From: a virus
Length of the DNA stretch: 30,486 nucleotides
Reading direction: 5' to 3' (one strand)
IMG/VR virus record: IMGVR_UViG_3300009181_000238
Span: 1-30,486 of that record
Part shown: piece after piece, positions 16,101 to 24,267 of the stretch
How positions within the stretch are numbered: the first letter of the stretch is position 1
How the letters are laid out: every line of letters begins with the position of its first letter
Program-made: the position numbers and the translations under genes
Notes under the pieces: model-generated
What the model was told of the DNA's origin: nothing
The model's database searches: none
Seen by the model: only the letters and a program-made list of their open reading frames with translations

Positions 16101-16508
16101 TACAGCCGCTTCCGATGTGCCGACATTAGTCACCTCGGCATCGCCTCCTGGCTCACTCGTGGTTGTGCTGCCGACAGCAATAGTCGCAGCCAAGCCCTGC
16201 AGTCCACGCTCGCCCTGTATGCCCTGCTCGCCCTGTATTCCCTGCTCGCCCTGGATGCCCTGCTGCCCCTGTGGCCCCACCTCTCCACGCTCACCCTGAA
16301 TGCCCTGAATCCCCTGAATCCCCTGAATACCCTGCGACCCCGCAGGCCCCGCTGGCCCTACATCTCCAGCCGGTCCCTGTGGTCCCTGCGGCCCCTGCGG
16401 CCCCTCCGGCCCTGCAATGCCACGCGCAATCTCGATCTCCAGATCGACGCGCTGCGGTGAGACTGTGATAGAGACCGGATCCGTGAGTGAGTTGTTGCAA
16501 TTGCTCAT
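13155..16508 (-). CDS. Collagen-like tail fibre with carbohydrate-binding-like modules
   Basis: 1,117 aa from ATG 16508, sharing one base with the preceding stop (TAATG); a longer in-frame start (16538) is disfavoured. Residues from ~30 carry long Gly-x-y runs ([14 protein letters not shown], [10 protein letters not shown]), interrupted by non-collagen domains, then three similar aromatic modules ([53 protein letters not shown]), which resemble CBM5/12-type chitin-binding modules. The C-terminal ~450 residues repeat [20 protein letters not shown]-type fibre elements. It probably forms a trimeric fibre binding host glycans. Collagen repeats are certain; sugar binding is inferred. Confidence 0.88.
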   Translation of the reverse strand: MSNCNNSLTDPVSITVSPQRVDLEIEIARGIAGPEGPQGPQGPQGPAGDVGPAGPAGSQGIQGIQGIQGIQGERGEVGPQGQQGIQGEQGIQGEQGIQGERGLQGLAATIAVGSTTTSEPGGDAEVTNVGTSEAAVFDFTIPRGSVGPAGPQGPVGPAGPEGVAGPTGDVGEVGPRGLEGAVGPAGPEGAVGPAGPEGPRGLEGPMGPAGEVGPAGPVGSEGPAGPTGSQGPEGPQGPQGTAGDTYATTSSTTNTLGNGIQTWVVNDLGVDYTVGQPVIAAYDADHHAHGSVVSYSQISGALVLDVTKHTGSGTYSSWSINLEGVAGVQGPEGPVGPSGPEGDVGPAGPSGPEGPMGPAGDVGPAGPEGAVGPAGPEGPRGLQGEIGPDGAQGTVINSYRGGWDNYTYYSIGDIVTLDGSTYMLTNPAGWTVGGAPPDYGWSLLASKGVQGDQGAQGPDGPQGSIGPDGPQGPQGSQGPAGADGSSITWRNGWDQYTSYSAADGVYYDGSSYRANSSSQNQTPYIGSAYWQLLAIKGDTGSQGQTGSQGEPGTPGTSFVWRGEFAVGVYNANDVVEHEHSTYIATAYTDSAVPPNAPWQLMAAKGQDGSQGPQGVQGEQGVQGPAGSTPSVTGTGVWHSISGELQSAATQIVNADVSDTAAINQAKIENLTTDLAGKVPTSRSVSSGTGLSGGGALTADLTLSVSYGTSSTTACVGNDSRLSDSRTPTGAAGGALTGTYPSPGLATVAIGSGGTGATTAATARAALGLAIGTDVQAYSASTTLLGNAATGTGSIVRQTSPTILSSLNVQYGASANGVVNVNSLGNISYYTATDAIKWQIIADYASTSVIRLSNPATIGFFDGADISTSSAASGLWREDNGLAVRLGGALGAGTVAQLFRVYNTWSGTTSYERAKVAWESNALKIGTEKGSAGGTACALSIQTDGTDRITVGANGAISFSTALPVSSGGTGSSTASDARTALGLAIGSDVQGYSTSTTLLGNDYTGSGPIVRQAGPTLSGTTTVNGFATGVQSVTAASATCNGAAVVLADASINAINMTLPAPLAGQVITIKRTNSNANTVTITPPSGSTIDGAANKVLTVQYQSITVVCDGANYFIV

Positions 16509-16855
16509 TATCGTGCGACGTCCTGTAAAATCTGCCAAGTGCCCGTTAAGTAAGTGAGTCGGAAGCCAGAATCCAGAGTCACCTCCAGCTCGTAGTAATA
16601 GAGCGCAGATGCAATATCGATGATTTGCTCGTCGATGAAAAATACACCACCGAGTGCATCGGTAATCGTGATGCCGTCACCCACCTCAAGTCCGAGCACC
16701 AGTGTGCCTGTGGGCGAGGTGCGCACCTGAAATAGCACCGATGCTCCAGTAATATCCACAGCCTCCCCGTTTTGCTTTAAGCTGAACTGCAATGCTCGGA
16801 ACGTGTCGCCCTTTCGGTGCGCTGGCAGGTTGAAGTTCGGGCGAAGGATGCTCAC
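16508..16855 (-). CDS. BppU-N-like baseplate/fibre adaptor
   Basis: 115 aa when started at GTG 16855; an ATG at 16897 would lie inside the upstream thiol-oxidase gene. The GTG start is favoured because a TTGACACC motif followed by CGCTCT lies about 20 bases before it, as before the gpW-position gene. The sequence ([33 protein letters not shown] ... GVFFIDEQ ... YYYELEV) follows the BppU N-terminal domain pattern, which links fibres to the tail tip. It is immediately followed by the collagen-like fibre, consistent with that role. Confidence 0.7.
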   Translation of the reverse strand: MSILRPNFNLPAHRKGDTFRALQFSLKQNGEAVDITGASVLFQVRTSPTGTLVLGLEVGDGITITDALGGVFFIDEQIIDIASALYYYELEVTLDSGFRLTYLTGTWQILQDVAR

Positions 16856-16867
16856 ACTAAAGAGCGC

Positions 16868-16879
16868 GGTGTCAACTCG
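16868..16879 (-). repeat. Junction motif copy 4 (sulfhydryl-oxidase stop)
   Basis: Exact GGTGTCAACTCG on plus, including the TGA stop, about 20 bases before the GTG start of the BppU-like gene. The next bases CGCTCT also match copy 1. Confidence 0.7.
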
Positions 16880-17468
16880 GCTGCTGATACATGGCAAGCG
16901 CCTCGGCCAGCTCCATCAGTGGCTTGCCGAGCTTTGCGTTGACCGCATTGTGAGTCTCCCAAGTCCAGCGGAAGAAATCATCCGCATTGGTTTTTGGAGG
17001 CGGCATGTCTCTGAGCCTGTTTGCCCAAAAACTGCGACACTCTCCGCATGGAATGCTCCTGCCAACTTTAACCAAAAGCGAAGCCTGAGACTGTACATCT
17101 CCGGTCCATCGCAGTGCAGCCAAATGAAGATTGCGCCAAATGTTCGGCCCAACATTCTCCATCGTCAACGGCCGGTTGTCTTTAGTCAGACCAATCCTGC
17201 GCATCTGTCCGATCTGTCCGATCATCACGCACTCAGCGATCACCCCATCAATCCATTTAATCCTAGATTCATCTTCGTGAAACCATAACGCAAGAGGAGT
17301 AAGCGTCCCTTTGTCCTTGGACTCATTCGGTTTTGGGATCAGTTTTTCTGCCTCTGGGTATTTAGCCGCCAACGCATTTGCAAAGAGAGGGAATCCAATT
17401 GCCTCGATCAAGAATTGGCCGACTGCTAGTTTGCTGGTTTCGAGTTTATCCGTTGCAGATGTATCCAT
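16872..17468 (-). CDS. Erv1/ALR-like FAD sulfhydryl oxidase
   Basis: 198 aa from ATG 17468; an upstream in-frame ATG (17519) is less likely because it lies deeper in the preceding gene. The C-terminal ~90 residues carry the Erv/ALR signature in order: NIWRNLHLAALRW (Trp111, His115), IPCGEC (redox pair Cys141-Cys144), FFRWTWETHNAVNAKLGKP (His173-Asn174, Asn177). In this family the CxxC pair beside FAD makes disulfides using oxygen. The N-terminal ~105 residues are unrecognised, with Cys80 as a possible shuttle cysteine. It overlaps the end of the 21-cysteine protein gene by 23 bases, so the two are probably co-translated. FAD binding is inferred from motifs. Confidence 0.82.
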   Translation of the reverse strand: MDTSATDKLETSKLAVGQFLIEAIGFPLFANALAAKYPEAEKLIPKPNESKDKGTLTPLALWFHEDESRIKWIDGVIAECVMIGQIGQMRRIGLTKDNRPLTMENVGPNIWRNLHLAALRWTGDVQSQASLLVKVGRSIPCGECRSFWANRLRDMPPPKTNADDFFRWTWETHNAVNAKLGKPLMELAEALAMYQQPS

Positions 17469-18495
17469 AACAAAATTGCGCGCCTTGTTCTGTTGGATCA
17501 ACAATCCCTTTGCGAACAATGTGATTCAGAGGTTTTGTCGGGTCTGGATATCCATTCGCATCCCTAGAATAGGTGGTGAAATCGTTGGAAGAACAAATTC
17601 CAAGATCCTGAGCCTGCCTCACTCCTCGGTAGTCTGGAGTCAGTGTCCGTTGGTCATTGAATACGGTTTTGCAAATCTGCGGAGTTAACGGGTCGTATGA
17701 AATCGAAAACGTCTGGTTTGCAGAAAGCCCCCCATCCACAAGTCCAACTGCCCCCTGAACTTTTAGAAACCCAGAATTGATGCACTTGTCGCGTTCACCT
17801 TGTTTCTTTGCATCGATTTCCGAATCAAGAGATCCAAGGCAGTGCCACTCGAAATAGTCAAAAGGCTCAGTAAGTTCTTGGATTCTCTGCGAGTCGATTG
17901 CGCGCCCAATGCATCTGGGTTGGACAATGGTATTAATGTCGACCGGTTCTCCATTTACCTCGCAGAGAAACCCAGCTCCTCCATCAAACGCCAAAAACGC
18001 ACTCCCTGTGCCAAGTCGATTCCATTCCTCAACTTCTTCATCCGGCAAAGGTTGGTAAGACTCGATCTGTTCAGGTCGCGCAAAACACGTCGTAAAGTTT
18101 GGATCGATTGCCCCCTCGGTATAATACTCGATGCGTTCGTACATGGCCCCAAATCCCTTGTAGCACCGGCCGCACATGCAACATTTCCCGATCTGGTTTT
18201 CAACCTCGGAGCATCCGGGATCTCCAGTGCGTTTCAAAATCCAGAAACTAAAATCTGGAGGGTAGCTCCAAGCCTTTATTTCGGGATCTGATGGCTCAGG
18301 AACGCATGGCTGCCCAACTTGCCCTGCCATGTACGCTACCGGATCCCAATCGACTCCTCCCCACTCTCCGGTGCCAATGACGCACGGGGTTGGATCCAGC
18401 TTGTCACCCTTGCCAACATCCCATTTGTATCGCTGGTTTTCTGGGACTGGCAAATAGCAATCGCAACAGCAAGACGGGCAGATGTTAGGTGCCAT
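17446..18495 (-). CDS. Cysteine-rich putative tail-tip protein
   Basis: 349 aa with 21 cysteines (about 6%), far above any neighbour. Clusters are CPSCCCDC at residues 6-13, KCCMCGRC near 105-112 and CYGYIC near the C-terminus, with the rest spread singly. The paired cysteines could bind zinc or form disulfides. There is no signal peptide. Location between tape measure and fibres suggests a tail-tip or baseplate component. Overlap with the downstream sulfhydryl-oxidase gene suggests it is that enzyme's substrate. No family recognised. Confidence 0.7.
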   Translation of the reverse strand: MAPNICPSCCCDCYLPVPENQRYKWDVGKGDKLDPTPCVIGTGEWGGVDWDPVAYMAGQVGQPCVPEPSDPEIKAWSYPPDFSFWILKRTGDPGCSEVENQIGKCCMCGRCYKGFGAMYERIEYYTEGAIDPNFTTCFARPEQIESYQPLPDEEVEEWNRLGTGSAFLAFDGGAGFLCEVNGEPVDINTIVQPRCIGRAIDSQRIQELTEPFDYFEWHCLGSLDSEIDAKKQGERDKCINSGFLKVQGAVGLVDGGLSANQTFSISYDPLTPQICKTVFNDQRTLTPDYRGVRQAQDLGICSSNDFTTYSRDANGYPDPTKPLNHIVRKGIVDPTEQGAQFCYGYICNG

Positions 18496-18793
18496 AACTG
18501 TTCACGATAGATGCGGTTATTGTCCCATCATTATTGCATGACACTTCGATCGTCAGATAAGTGTCTACAAAATCAGAGATCGCCTGATTAATATCGGCCG
18601 GTGCAGATCCTCCCACGCCGGATAGGGTGAGGATGGCATTGCCTGCATCACCCACCACAAAGCTGCCAAGCTCGGCTGGCTGCACTTGCATATTTAGCAA
18701 TGCGTTGAGCTTGTCGATCAACTCATTGGCTCGATTGGTGACTAGCAGCGTGTCTGTGCTGCCGAGCTGTACTTGTTGGATCAGTTTGGCCAT
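18485..18793 (-). CDS. Small tail protein, unknown
   Basis: 102 aa. N-terminal helical part (LVTNRANELIDKLNALLNMQ), then a small beta-rich part (NAILTLSGVGG ... TIEVSCNNDGTITASIVNSYG). Lies between a probable tail-tip protein and the Cys-rich protein, overlapping the latter by 11 bases. No family recognised. Confidence 0.65.
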   Translation of the reverse strand: MAKLIQQVQLGSTDTLLVTNRANELIDKLNALLNMQVQPAELGSFVVGDAGNAILTLSGVGGSAPADINQAISDFVDTYLTIEVSCNNDGTITASIVNSYGT

Positions 18794-18796
18794 GGC

Positions 18797-19432
18797 TTAG
18801 GCGAATATACTCCACTCCAGTACCGGCACCGGCACCATGCGATTGGCTTTGCGCCAGATATTACCACGCCACCGAGTAATGCTTGAGTCATCTCCAAGGA
18901 AAAACGGTGGCACGTTGTTGAGGTCTGAGTATGGATTGGTGCCTTGGAAAAAGTAATTGTTCGCAAGCTGGAAGATCTTCCATGCAAGATCGATTGTAAT
19001 GTCGGTGGCTGGATCGTCGGTGAGGTAGTATGTGTAGTTAACCTTCGACGTGATCATCGTTGAGAACGAAACCACCTGACTAAATAAAAGCCAATTGCCA
19101 GCCGGTGGAATGTTAGGATCCCAGACGTAGATGGTGTTATAGTTGTAGCTGACAGCCTCAAACTCAGTGTGTGCCTGTGGTACCTGCGAATATGTGCGAG
19201 TCCATCGCACCATCCCTGCGTCGATATTCTCAGGCTGACTCTCCTCTACCAAATAGTAGCCAGTGTCACCCTCGGTTCCCCAGGCTAACGGCATCCAGTC
19301 GGCTGCGTTCTGAACAAACTGCTGCTTGTAATTCGTCGACTGGCTGTCTGCGTCGAACGCATAAACCTTAGGCCCGTCGGCCAATGGAGTCGCCGAGGAG
19401 TGCGTTAGGTCGTAATGGATTCCGGTTGGCAT
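18797..19432 (-). CDS. Putative distal tail/tail-tip protein
   Basis: 211 aa directly after the tape measure, the usual place for a distal tail (Dit-like) protein. It is rich in aromatic beta-strand-like stretches (YNYNTIYVWDPNIPPAGNWLLFSQVVSFSTM, VNYTYYLTDDPATDITIDLAWKIFQ). No family motif is firmly recognised; the role is inferred from position only. Confidence 0.6.
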   Translation of the reverse strand: MPTGIHYDLTHSSATPLADGPKVYAFDADSQSTNYKQQFVQNAADWMPLAWGTEGDTGYYLVEESQPENIDAGMVRWTRTYSQVPQAHTEFEAVSYNYNTIYVWDPNIPPAGNWLLFSQVVSFSTMITSKVNYTYYLTDDPATDITIDLAWKIFQLANNYFFQGTNPYSDLNNVPPFFLGDDSSITRWRGNIWRKANRMVPVPVLEWSIFA

Positions 19433-19433
19433 G

Positions 19434-21296
19434 TTAGGTATTAGTGATTGCTACCACGCGTAGTTTGCGAAGGTCATCCACGGCCTGCATGAAACCATCG
19501 GATGCACGTTTCATTGTGTCTGCAGGATCACCGGCCTTAGGAGGTGCTGGTGCTACATCTTTTGGTGCAACCTTGCGTCCATCGATTCCACGCTCTCTAG
19601 CCAGCTTCTGATCACGCTCTCTTTGCTTCCCTTCAAAAATACGTTCAGCCTTTCGCTGCGCAGCTTGATCGCGACGCTCTGCCCTATCAGCCTCCCTGCG
19701 CTGCTCTGGAGTCATCGCAAGTCTGGCTTTGATCTTACCAACCTCGGCCTCCTTGGTCTTGAGCATCTCATTTCGCATGATGTTCTGCTGGTCAATATCC
19801 TGCCCGACCATCTGATCCTTCATCTGCGCAATCTCTGCCAGCTTTTGCTTTTCCTGATCATGCCTAGAAAGCTGCTTAGATGCTGCATCCTCCTGACGCT
19901 TCATCATTTCCTCTTGAGCTTTCATGCCAAGCTCGTGGTGAGCCTGCATTGCATTATCATTTTCGGTGTTGATCCGCTCCTGCTCTTGCCGCTGCCGTGC
20001 AACTGCTGACGCCTGCTTGTCGGCGATTCGAGCCTGCAGATCACCTATCTTCACCTCAATCTCCAGCTGATCCTGTCGCGCATTAGCGCCATCGATTGTA
20101 TCTTCAGTTGCGCGAGCCTCCAACTCCTGTCGATCTCTTGTGAGGGAATTGATTTTCTCCTCATCAGATAGCCGTGAGAATATCGCAGCTTCTGCGATCT
20201 TTACTGTGGCAGCCTCAATCTCAGCAACCTTCTTCCGCTCATCTGCAACCACATTCAAAAGATCCCACATTTCCATTCCGGCACTCAGAGCCTCCTCATC
20301 AGCCTGACGTTGAAGAGCAGCAGCTGCATCTATTTCACGCTTCTTCTTCGCCTCTGGATCCTCTGTCATGCTGGCTTTGGGAGCCACAATGTCCTTTATA
20401 CTGTCCTTTATACCCAGCTTATCAGTCAGCAATTTCCCAAGTGTGATTGCCCCACCAAGGGTGGCGTCAAAGCTGTTGATCATTCCCTTCTTAATTACAT
20501 CCATTACTTTGGAATGCTCTTCTCCATACTTAATGATGGAGCCCATGGCGTTAATGGTACCGGCTTTTATTTCGGTCCAAAAACTTGCAGTTGCATCAGC
20601 TAGATCGCCGACCCTCTTAACATTGTCTGCTGTGGCTACTGTAAAGTCCTCGCCAAACTTACGCATGGCATCTCCGCCCTGCATTAGCGGCCCAACCATT
20701 AGCCTGGCGTTTTTGCCAAACACCTCGGACAGATTAGCCGCAACCTTCTGTTTGTCGCCTAGCTCCTGCGCTGCGTCAGATATCTTCGCAAGCTGCTCTG
20801 CAGGTGATAAAGCGAACAGATCCTCGTATGACAGCCCGAGGTTCTGGAGTGCCTTCTGTGCAACGACATCTCCATCGCGAGCCTTTTGAACATTGAGCGA
20901 AAGGTCAGCCATGACCTTTGCAAACTTCTCGGCTCCCAAACCTGCATTACCAAATTGCGCCTGTAGTACCTGAATCTGCTCAACCGACATGTCCATGTTG
21001 TCGGCTGCGTCTGCCAATGCATCTGCCATATCCATGGCTGACTTGGTTAGCATAGCAATGCCACCTACCGCTGCTGCGCTTGCTGCCGCTCCGAGCGCAG
21101 CCATAGTTGTGGGCAACCCAAGACCCTCAATTAGACCGGATCCAAATGTTTCGTCTTTCTTGCCTGCCTTGGCTTTTGTTTTGCTCTCTACGTCTTTGGC
21201 AAATTTGTCGACCTTAGTTTTGGCCTTTGCCAAATCTGCATCCATCGACGCGGAATCCACGCCTAGCTTGAATCCGACTGATGTAGAGAGGCTCAT
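19434..21296 (-). CDS. Tail tape measure protein
   Basis: 620 aa. Starts with a GVDSASMDADLAKAKTKVDKFAKDVESK helix, then a long hydrophobic segment at ~52-86 (GLGLPTTMAALGAAASAAAVGGIAML), typical of tape measures, then extended coiled coil with many Lys/Glu/Gln repeats to the end. Using the family rule of about 1.5 Angstrom per residue, the tail would be about 90 nm. ATGA overlap with the preceding gene. Confidence 0.88.
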   Translation of the reverse strand: MSLSTSVGFKLGVDSASMDADLAKAKTKVDKFAKDVESKTKAKAGKKDETFGSGLIEGLGLPTTMAALGAAASAAAVGGIAMLTKSAMDMADALADAADNMDMSVEQIQVLQAQFGNAGLGAEKFAKVMADLSLNVQKARDGDVVAQKALQNLGLSYEDLFALSPAEQLAKISDAAQELGDKQKVAANLSEVFGKNARLMVGPLMQGGDAMRKFGEDFTVATADNVKRVGDLADATASFWTEIKAGTINAMGSIIKYGEEHSKVMDVIKKGMINSFDATLGGAITLGKLLTDKLGIKDSIKDIVAPKASMTEDPEAKKKREIDAAAALQRQADEEALSAGMEMWDLLNVVADERKKVAEIEAATVKIAEAAIFSRLSDEEKINSLTRDRQELEARATEDTIDGANARQDQLEIEVKIGDLQARIADKQASAVARQRQEQERINTENDNAMQAHHELGMKAQEEMMKRQEDAASKQLSRHDQEKQKLAEIAQMKDQMVGQDIDQQNIMRNEMLKTKEAEVGKIKARLAMTPEQRREADRAERRDQAAQRKAERIFEGKQRERDQKLARERGIDGRKVAPKDVAPAPPKAGDPADTMKRASDGFMQAVDDLRKLRVVAITNT

Positions 21297-21907
21297 TCTG
21301 TGGAGTTAATTTTGCGCAAGTAGTCGCCAATGACTTTGCTGCTTTTTCGATTAATCAAAGCCGAGCGTTTGCCGCCGTCCATAATGTGTCGGATGCGGAA
21401 TAGCTGGAATATCAGGGGCAATTCCACGGACATCATCTCGCCAATGGACCAGCCGTATGAGGAGCCTAGCTGATCAATGATCGATGCGGTGCTCGATGCT
21501 ATTGGAGCCGACTCAACTCCACCGGATGACGATGCCGGTGAGTCGAGAAACATGGTGTCCATGTAATTGTTAATCTGCCCGATAATCTCCGATGTGGTCA
21601 TCGTGCGCAGTCGGCGCAGCACAAATGAATTCCTGCGCTTCCCAAACCATCTGCCGATCCAGCTATCAGCCGGAGCCACATAATCGGTTCGCATGTAGCA
21701 TACCAACTGCAAGCAATCCATGCGCCTGATAAAGCCACCGGACACAAACGGTGAGCGCAGCGCCTGCAGATTGACAAAGTCCTGCAACGTCATCGGCCGG
21801 AGTGCCACTCCACACACATCATGCGGCACGCCAATGCAGACACGAGCGCGCATCTCGCGCTCTTCTGCGAGTGCCTCGTCATAGCCTGGTATCTCATGCA
21901 GATCCAT
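21293..21907 (-). CDS. Probable tail assembly chaperone
   Basis: 204 aa between the tube-like gene and the tape measure, where tail assembly chaperones sit. N-terminus YDEALAEEREMRARVCIGVPHDVCGVALRPMTLQDFVNLQALRSPFV resembles the start of such chaperones that bind the tape measure. A slippery frameshift site was not evident near the end, so this may be a single product. The role is inferred from place and N-terminus. Confidence 0.55.
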   Translation of the reverse strand: MDLHEIPGYDEALAEEREMRARVCIGVPHDVCGVALRPMTLQDFVNLQALRSPFVSGGFIRRMDCLQLVCYMRTDYVAPADSWIGRWFGKRRNSFVLRRLRTMTTSEIIGQINNYMDTMFLDSPASSSGGVESAPIASSTASIIDQLGSSYGWSIGEMMSVELPLIFQLFRIRHIMDGGKRSALINRKSSKVIGDYLRKINSTE

Positions 21908-21939
21908 TGGCTATCTTGCCAGCTTTCGCCGGCAGTCTA

Positions 21940-22302
21940 TTAGTTCAGCTGCTTCCGGAAATCGACGGACAGTTTGGTCTCGCCATCTTGACTAAACTGC
22001 TCTCCGACTTTGCTGATCAGGAAAGTGGCAGATCCACCACCAACCGGCACGAGCGTGAATGCTGCACCAATCGAGGGCGCCACAGTGGCGGAGCTGGCAA
22101 GCTGCAGGGTCATGGAGCCGGTAGGGATTTGCTCGATCAAGACCTGCCCAGTCGGCACGCCATATTCGTTCTTCTGTTCGATGACAGAGGTCGAGCGGTC
22201 GACGTTAATCGATTCTGCAACGTAAGCTACGGACACGATGGAAACGACTTGCGAGCCGAAGACAAGTCCGCCGTCATTATAGGTTCCTGATGGGTTAGGC
22301 AT
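21940..22302 (-). CDS. Putative major tail (tube) protein
   Basis: 120 aa, beta-rich (LVFGSQVVSIVSVAYVAESI, GVPTGQVLIEQIPTGSMTLQLA, GAAFTLVPVGGGSATFLISKVGEQFSQDGETKLSVDF). Size and fold pattern suit a short tube protein, and the position two genes before the tape measure agrees. The QxGxxKxSVDF end resembles tube-like proteins. It is flanked by two gaps of about 30 bases; the upstream one carries the TTGACACC motif. Confidence 0.6.
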   Translation of the reverse strand: MPNPSGTYNDGGLVFGSQVVSIVSVAYVAESINVDRSTSVIEQKNEYGVPTGQVLIEQIPTGSMTLQLASSATVAPSIGAAFTLVPVGGGSATFLISKVGEQFSQDGETKLSVDFRKQLN

Positions 22303-22328
22303 AGTATGTGGTCTTTACTTATTGGTGT

Positions 22329-22340
22329 GGTGTCAACTCG
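22329..22340 (-). repeat. Junction motif copy 3 (tail terminator stop)
   Basis: Exact GGTGTCAACTCG on plus, including the TGA stop of the upstream gene, about 35 bases before the tube-like gene start. Confidence 0.7.
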
Positions 22341-22806
22341 GCCACGCATTCGTGCGAATGCAAATGATGGCTGAGAAGGTGATGGTGCTGCGGTCGGTCT
22401 CATCGTCGCTGCCGACCTGAGGGGTTGTCCCGTTTTCTTGAATGTATGTGAGCGTGTGGTACGGCAGTACAGCCTCGGTGAACTTGTTCGCGTAATAGGA
22501 TGCTGCTCCTCTTACTTTAGCGACGTTCTCAGCGTGCAGCGTAGGCTGGTCCTCAACTCGCTTAGTCACCACCTCAAGCGTGATGGATGCGTTCCATGCG
22601 TCCATGGTAAAGACGCCCGACTGGATCTCTCCACGGTGACCTGTGAAATCGCCGAGTGTGCATTGCACATCGACTCGCGGGATAGGCAGATTCTCAATCT
22701 CGCGCTGCGTGTAGGCATCGATGCCAGCCTCGGCCAGCACAGTCTTCCACGCCAACTCCACAGCAGGTTCCACGGTGTACAGCGTCTGCAAATCTGGTGC
22801 GCTCAT
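22333..22806 (-). CDS. Putative tail terminator/completion protein
   Basis: 157 aa, alpha/beta (VELAWKTVLAEAGIDAY ... RVDVQCTLGDFTGHRG ... ASITLEVVTKRVED ... ITFSAIICIR), with the size and position (between HK97-gp10-like and tube genes) of tail terminators or minor tail proteins that cap the tube. Coupled to the upstream gene by ATGA. Its own stop codon lies within the GGTGTCAACTCG motif. Confidence 0.6.
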   Translation of the reverse strand: MSAPDLQTLYTVEPAVELAWKTVLAEAGIDAYTQREIENLPIPRVDVQCTLGDFTGHRGEIQSGVFTMDAWNASITLEVVTKRVEDQPTLHAENVAKVRGAASYYANKFTEAVLPYHTLTYIQENGTTPQVGSDDETDRSTITFSAIICIRTNAWPS

Positions 22807-23600
22807 TGTGTAACGAAGACTCCCTTGTATCGATCTGCTCTCCTTTTTACGTCGAGAAATACACCGCGCTCAACGTCACTGGTGAATGCCTTGATTCGTG
22901 CGTTAATTGCGCCACGGATTACGTTGCTCTGATAGTCGCCGTTCTGGAATTGAGGGAATCCGTTTTGGAAATCCAAGGCGTAGTTTGTTTTAGTTTGAAA
23001 CTTGGTGCCTTGTGAGTTGGCAAATTGCCTGCGTGATAGCTGGCGCGCTTTCTTAACGTAAGCCGGGAACTTGATAAGCGACATGTCAATACTTAGGTCT
23101 TCCGCAGCTTTTACCCACGACTGCCGCGCCACACCTTTTGTCAGTGGAATCCTGCGCGCAACATCAGCAGCAGCTGGCTTAATTGACTGCTCCAGCGACA
23201 AATACTTTTGCCAGCGGATGTTGCTCCAGCGCCTGTTCCCGTCCATCTCGTGGATTGTTTTGCCGCGCTTATCCATCGGCTTTTTTTCACCTGTCCCACC
23301 CTTGAAAGTGGATACATCTAGAAAGATCCTGCGATGCGTTTGCGGATGAGTATAGATGACTTCTCCAGATGGAAAACGAAATGCACGGTTTGCGTTTTTC
23401 TTAATCGCAGCAGCTTTATCTCGCAGGGATACTTTGCGCGTTTGAGTAACTCCAGATGCCGGTGTTTTCTTGATAATGCGTTGAAGCACACGGCCTGCCT
23501 CGGCGCGAAGCACTTCGTCGAAAGTCTTGCCTGACATCTTGGCCAGCTCCTTGATCACTTGCTTAAACCCAGTGTCGTTAAATTCGATCTTAGGATTCAT
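22803..23600 (-). CDS. HK97-gp10-like neck/tail-completion protein
   Basis: 265 aa from ATG 23600 (ATGA overlap). Opening DTGFKQVIKELAKMSGKTFDEVLRAEAGRVLQRIIKKTPASG is the start typical of HK97 gp10-like proteins, with a long basic C-terminal part (KKNANRAFRFPSG, KKARQLSRRQFANSQG). It is longer than the usual ~150 aa, so an extra domain is present. Role in joining head and tail is inferred. Confidence 0.65.
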   Translation of the reverse strand: MNPKIEFNDTGFKQVIKELAKMSGKTFDEVLRAEAGRVLQRIIKKTPASGVTQTRKVSLRDKAAAIKKNANRAFRFPSGEVIYTHPQTHRRIFLDVSTFKGGTGEKKPMDKRGKTIHEMDGNRRWSNIRWQKYLSLEQSIKPAAADVARRIPLTKGVARQSWVKAAEDLSIDMSLIKFPAYVKKARQLSRRQFANSQGTKFQTKTNYALDFQNGFPQFQNGDYQSNVIRGAINARIKAFTSDVERGVFLDVKRRADRYKGVFVTQ

Positions 23601-23926
23601 CGAGGAACAACCACGTTTTGCTCGAGCTTGAGATGCACCTGCACACATGGATCATTTGCGTCGTCATCAATACCGACCACTCGCAGATACTTACCATTGA
23701 GCTGGCACACGGCCTTGAGATCCAGCCCCAGGCGTTGCAGATCATCACGCTCCATCTCGATGGTGCTGGTGGCCTCTGGGTAATAGCCAGACGCCTGCAT
23801 TTCCCGAGTCTCAATCGCTGGCAGGATTACGCATCGAGCCGACTGGTCGTTGCGCGTGATGGTGGATCCGGCCTGCACCGTCACCTCGCGAAATCCAACA
23901 CGGATAAGATCTTCGAACTCGGACAT
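23597..23926 (-). CDS. Head-closure/connector-like small protein
   Basis: 109 aa beta-rich protein (REVTVQAGSTITRNDQSARCVILPAIE ... LKAVCQLNGKYLRVVGIDDDANDPCVQVHLKLEQNVVVPR) at the position of head-tail connector or stopper proteins, just after the capsid-group terminator. Family not recognised with certainty. Confidence 0.6.
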   Translation of the reverse strand: MSEFEDLIRVGFREVTVQAGSTITRNDQSARCVILPAIETREMQASGYYPEATSTIEMERDDLQRLGLDLKAVCQLNGKYLRVVGIDDDANDPCVQVHLKLEQNVVVPR

Positions 23927-23934
23927 GTGTGTTT

Positions 23935-23973
23935 AGAAAAAGGGGCTGCGCCAGTTGCCCAACGCAGCCCCTT
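23935..23973 (-). terminator. Strong intrinsic terminator after the capsid group
   Basis: AAGGGGCTGCG (23940-23950) and CGCAGCCCCTT (23963-23973) form a perfect 11-bp stem with a 12-base loop. On the minus strand a run of five T follows (23941-23937, two of them in the stem). It separates the highly needed capsid genes from connector and tail genes and likely lowers expression of the latter; some read-through is needed since no promoter is visible beyond. Confidence 0.88.
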
Positions 23974-23993
23974 CAATTACTTCTTTTGCGAAC

Positions 23994-24263
23994 TTACACA
24001 GTGGCCTTTGGAGGACGCCCGCGCCGCTTTGCAGGCTCTGCAGACTCAGCCTGCGGTGCTGACCCACAAACGAATCCCTTGCGCCTTAACCGGCCTTGCA
24101 GAGTGTCCACAAGCCACACCTCTTCGTACTGGCAAGCGCCTGCGATTCCGTTGTCGGCAATCAATTGCTTGAACAGTCGCTTAGCTCCACCGTTGGCGAT
24201 CGGATTACCAATCACCTCGGCAGACCCTTTGCTCACTCCTAGCACCAGCGAGTAATTCGCCAT
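23994..24263 (-). CDS. Small head protein with AT-hook-like tail
   Basis: 89 aa from ATG 24263, five bases after the capsid stop; the open frame extends further upstream inside the capsid gene but that is not used. N-terminal ~60 residues (YSLVLGVSKGSAEVIGNPIANGGAKRLFKQL...EEVWLVDTLQGRLRRKGFVCG) look compact; the end carries KRRGRPPKA, an AT-hook-like DNA-minor-groove motif. It could be a head-stabilising or DNA-contacting protein. Position after the capsid gene is also that of decoration or head-tail proteins. Confidence 0.65.
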   Translation of the reverse strand: MANYSLVLGVSKGSAEVIGNPIANGGAKRLFKQLIADNGIAGACQYEEVWLVDTLQGRLRRKGFVCGSAPQAESAEPAKRRGRPPKATV

Positions 24264-24267
24264 CTGC

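Noticed and set aside
13555-16468. Several plus-strand open frames opposite the collagen-like fibre
   Set aside because: They mirror the Gly-x-y codon periodicity of the minus-strand gene and have no start context or family features.
20989-21309. Plus-strand frame opposite the tape measure start, hydrophobic
   Set aside because: It is the antisense of the Ala-rich tape-measure segment with no coupling or start signal.
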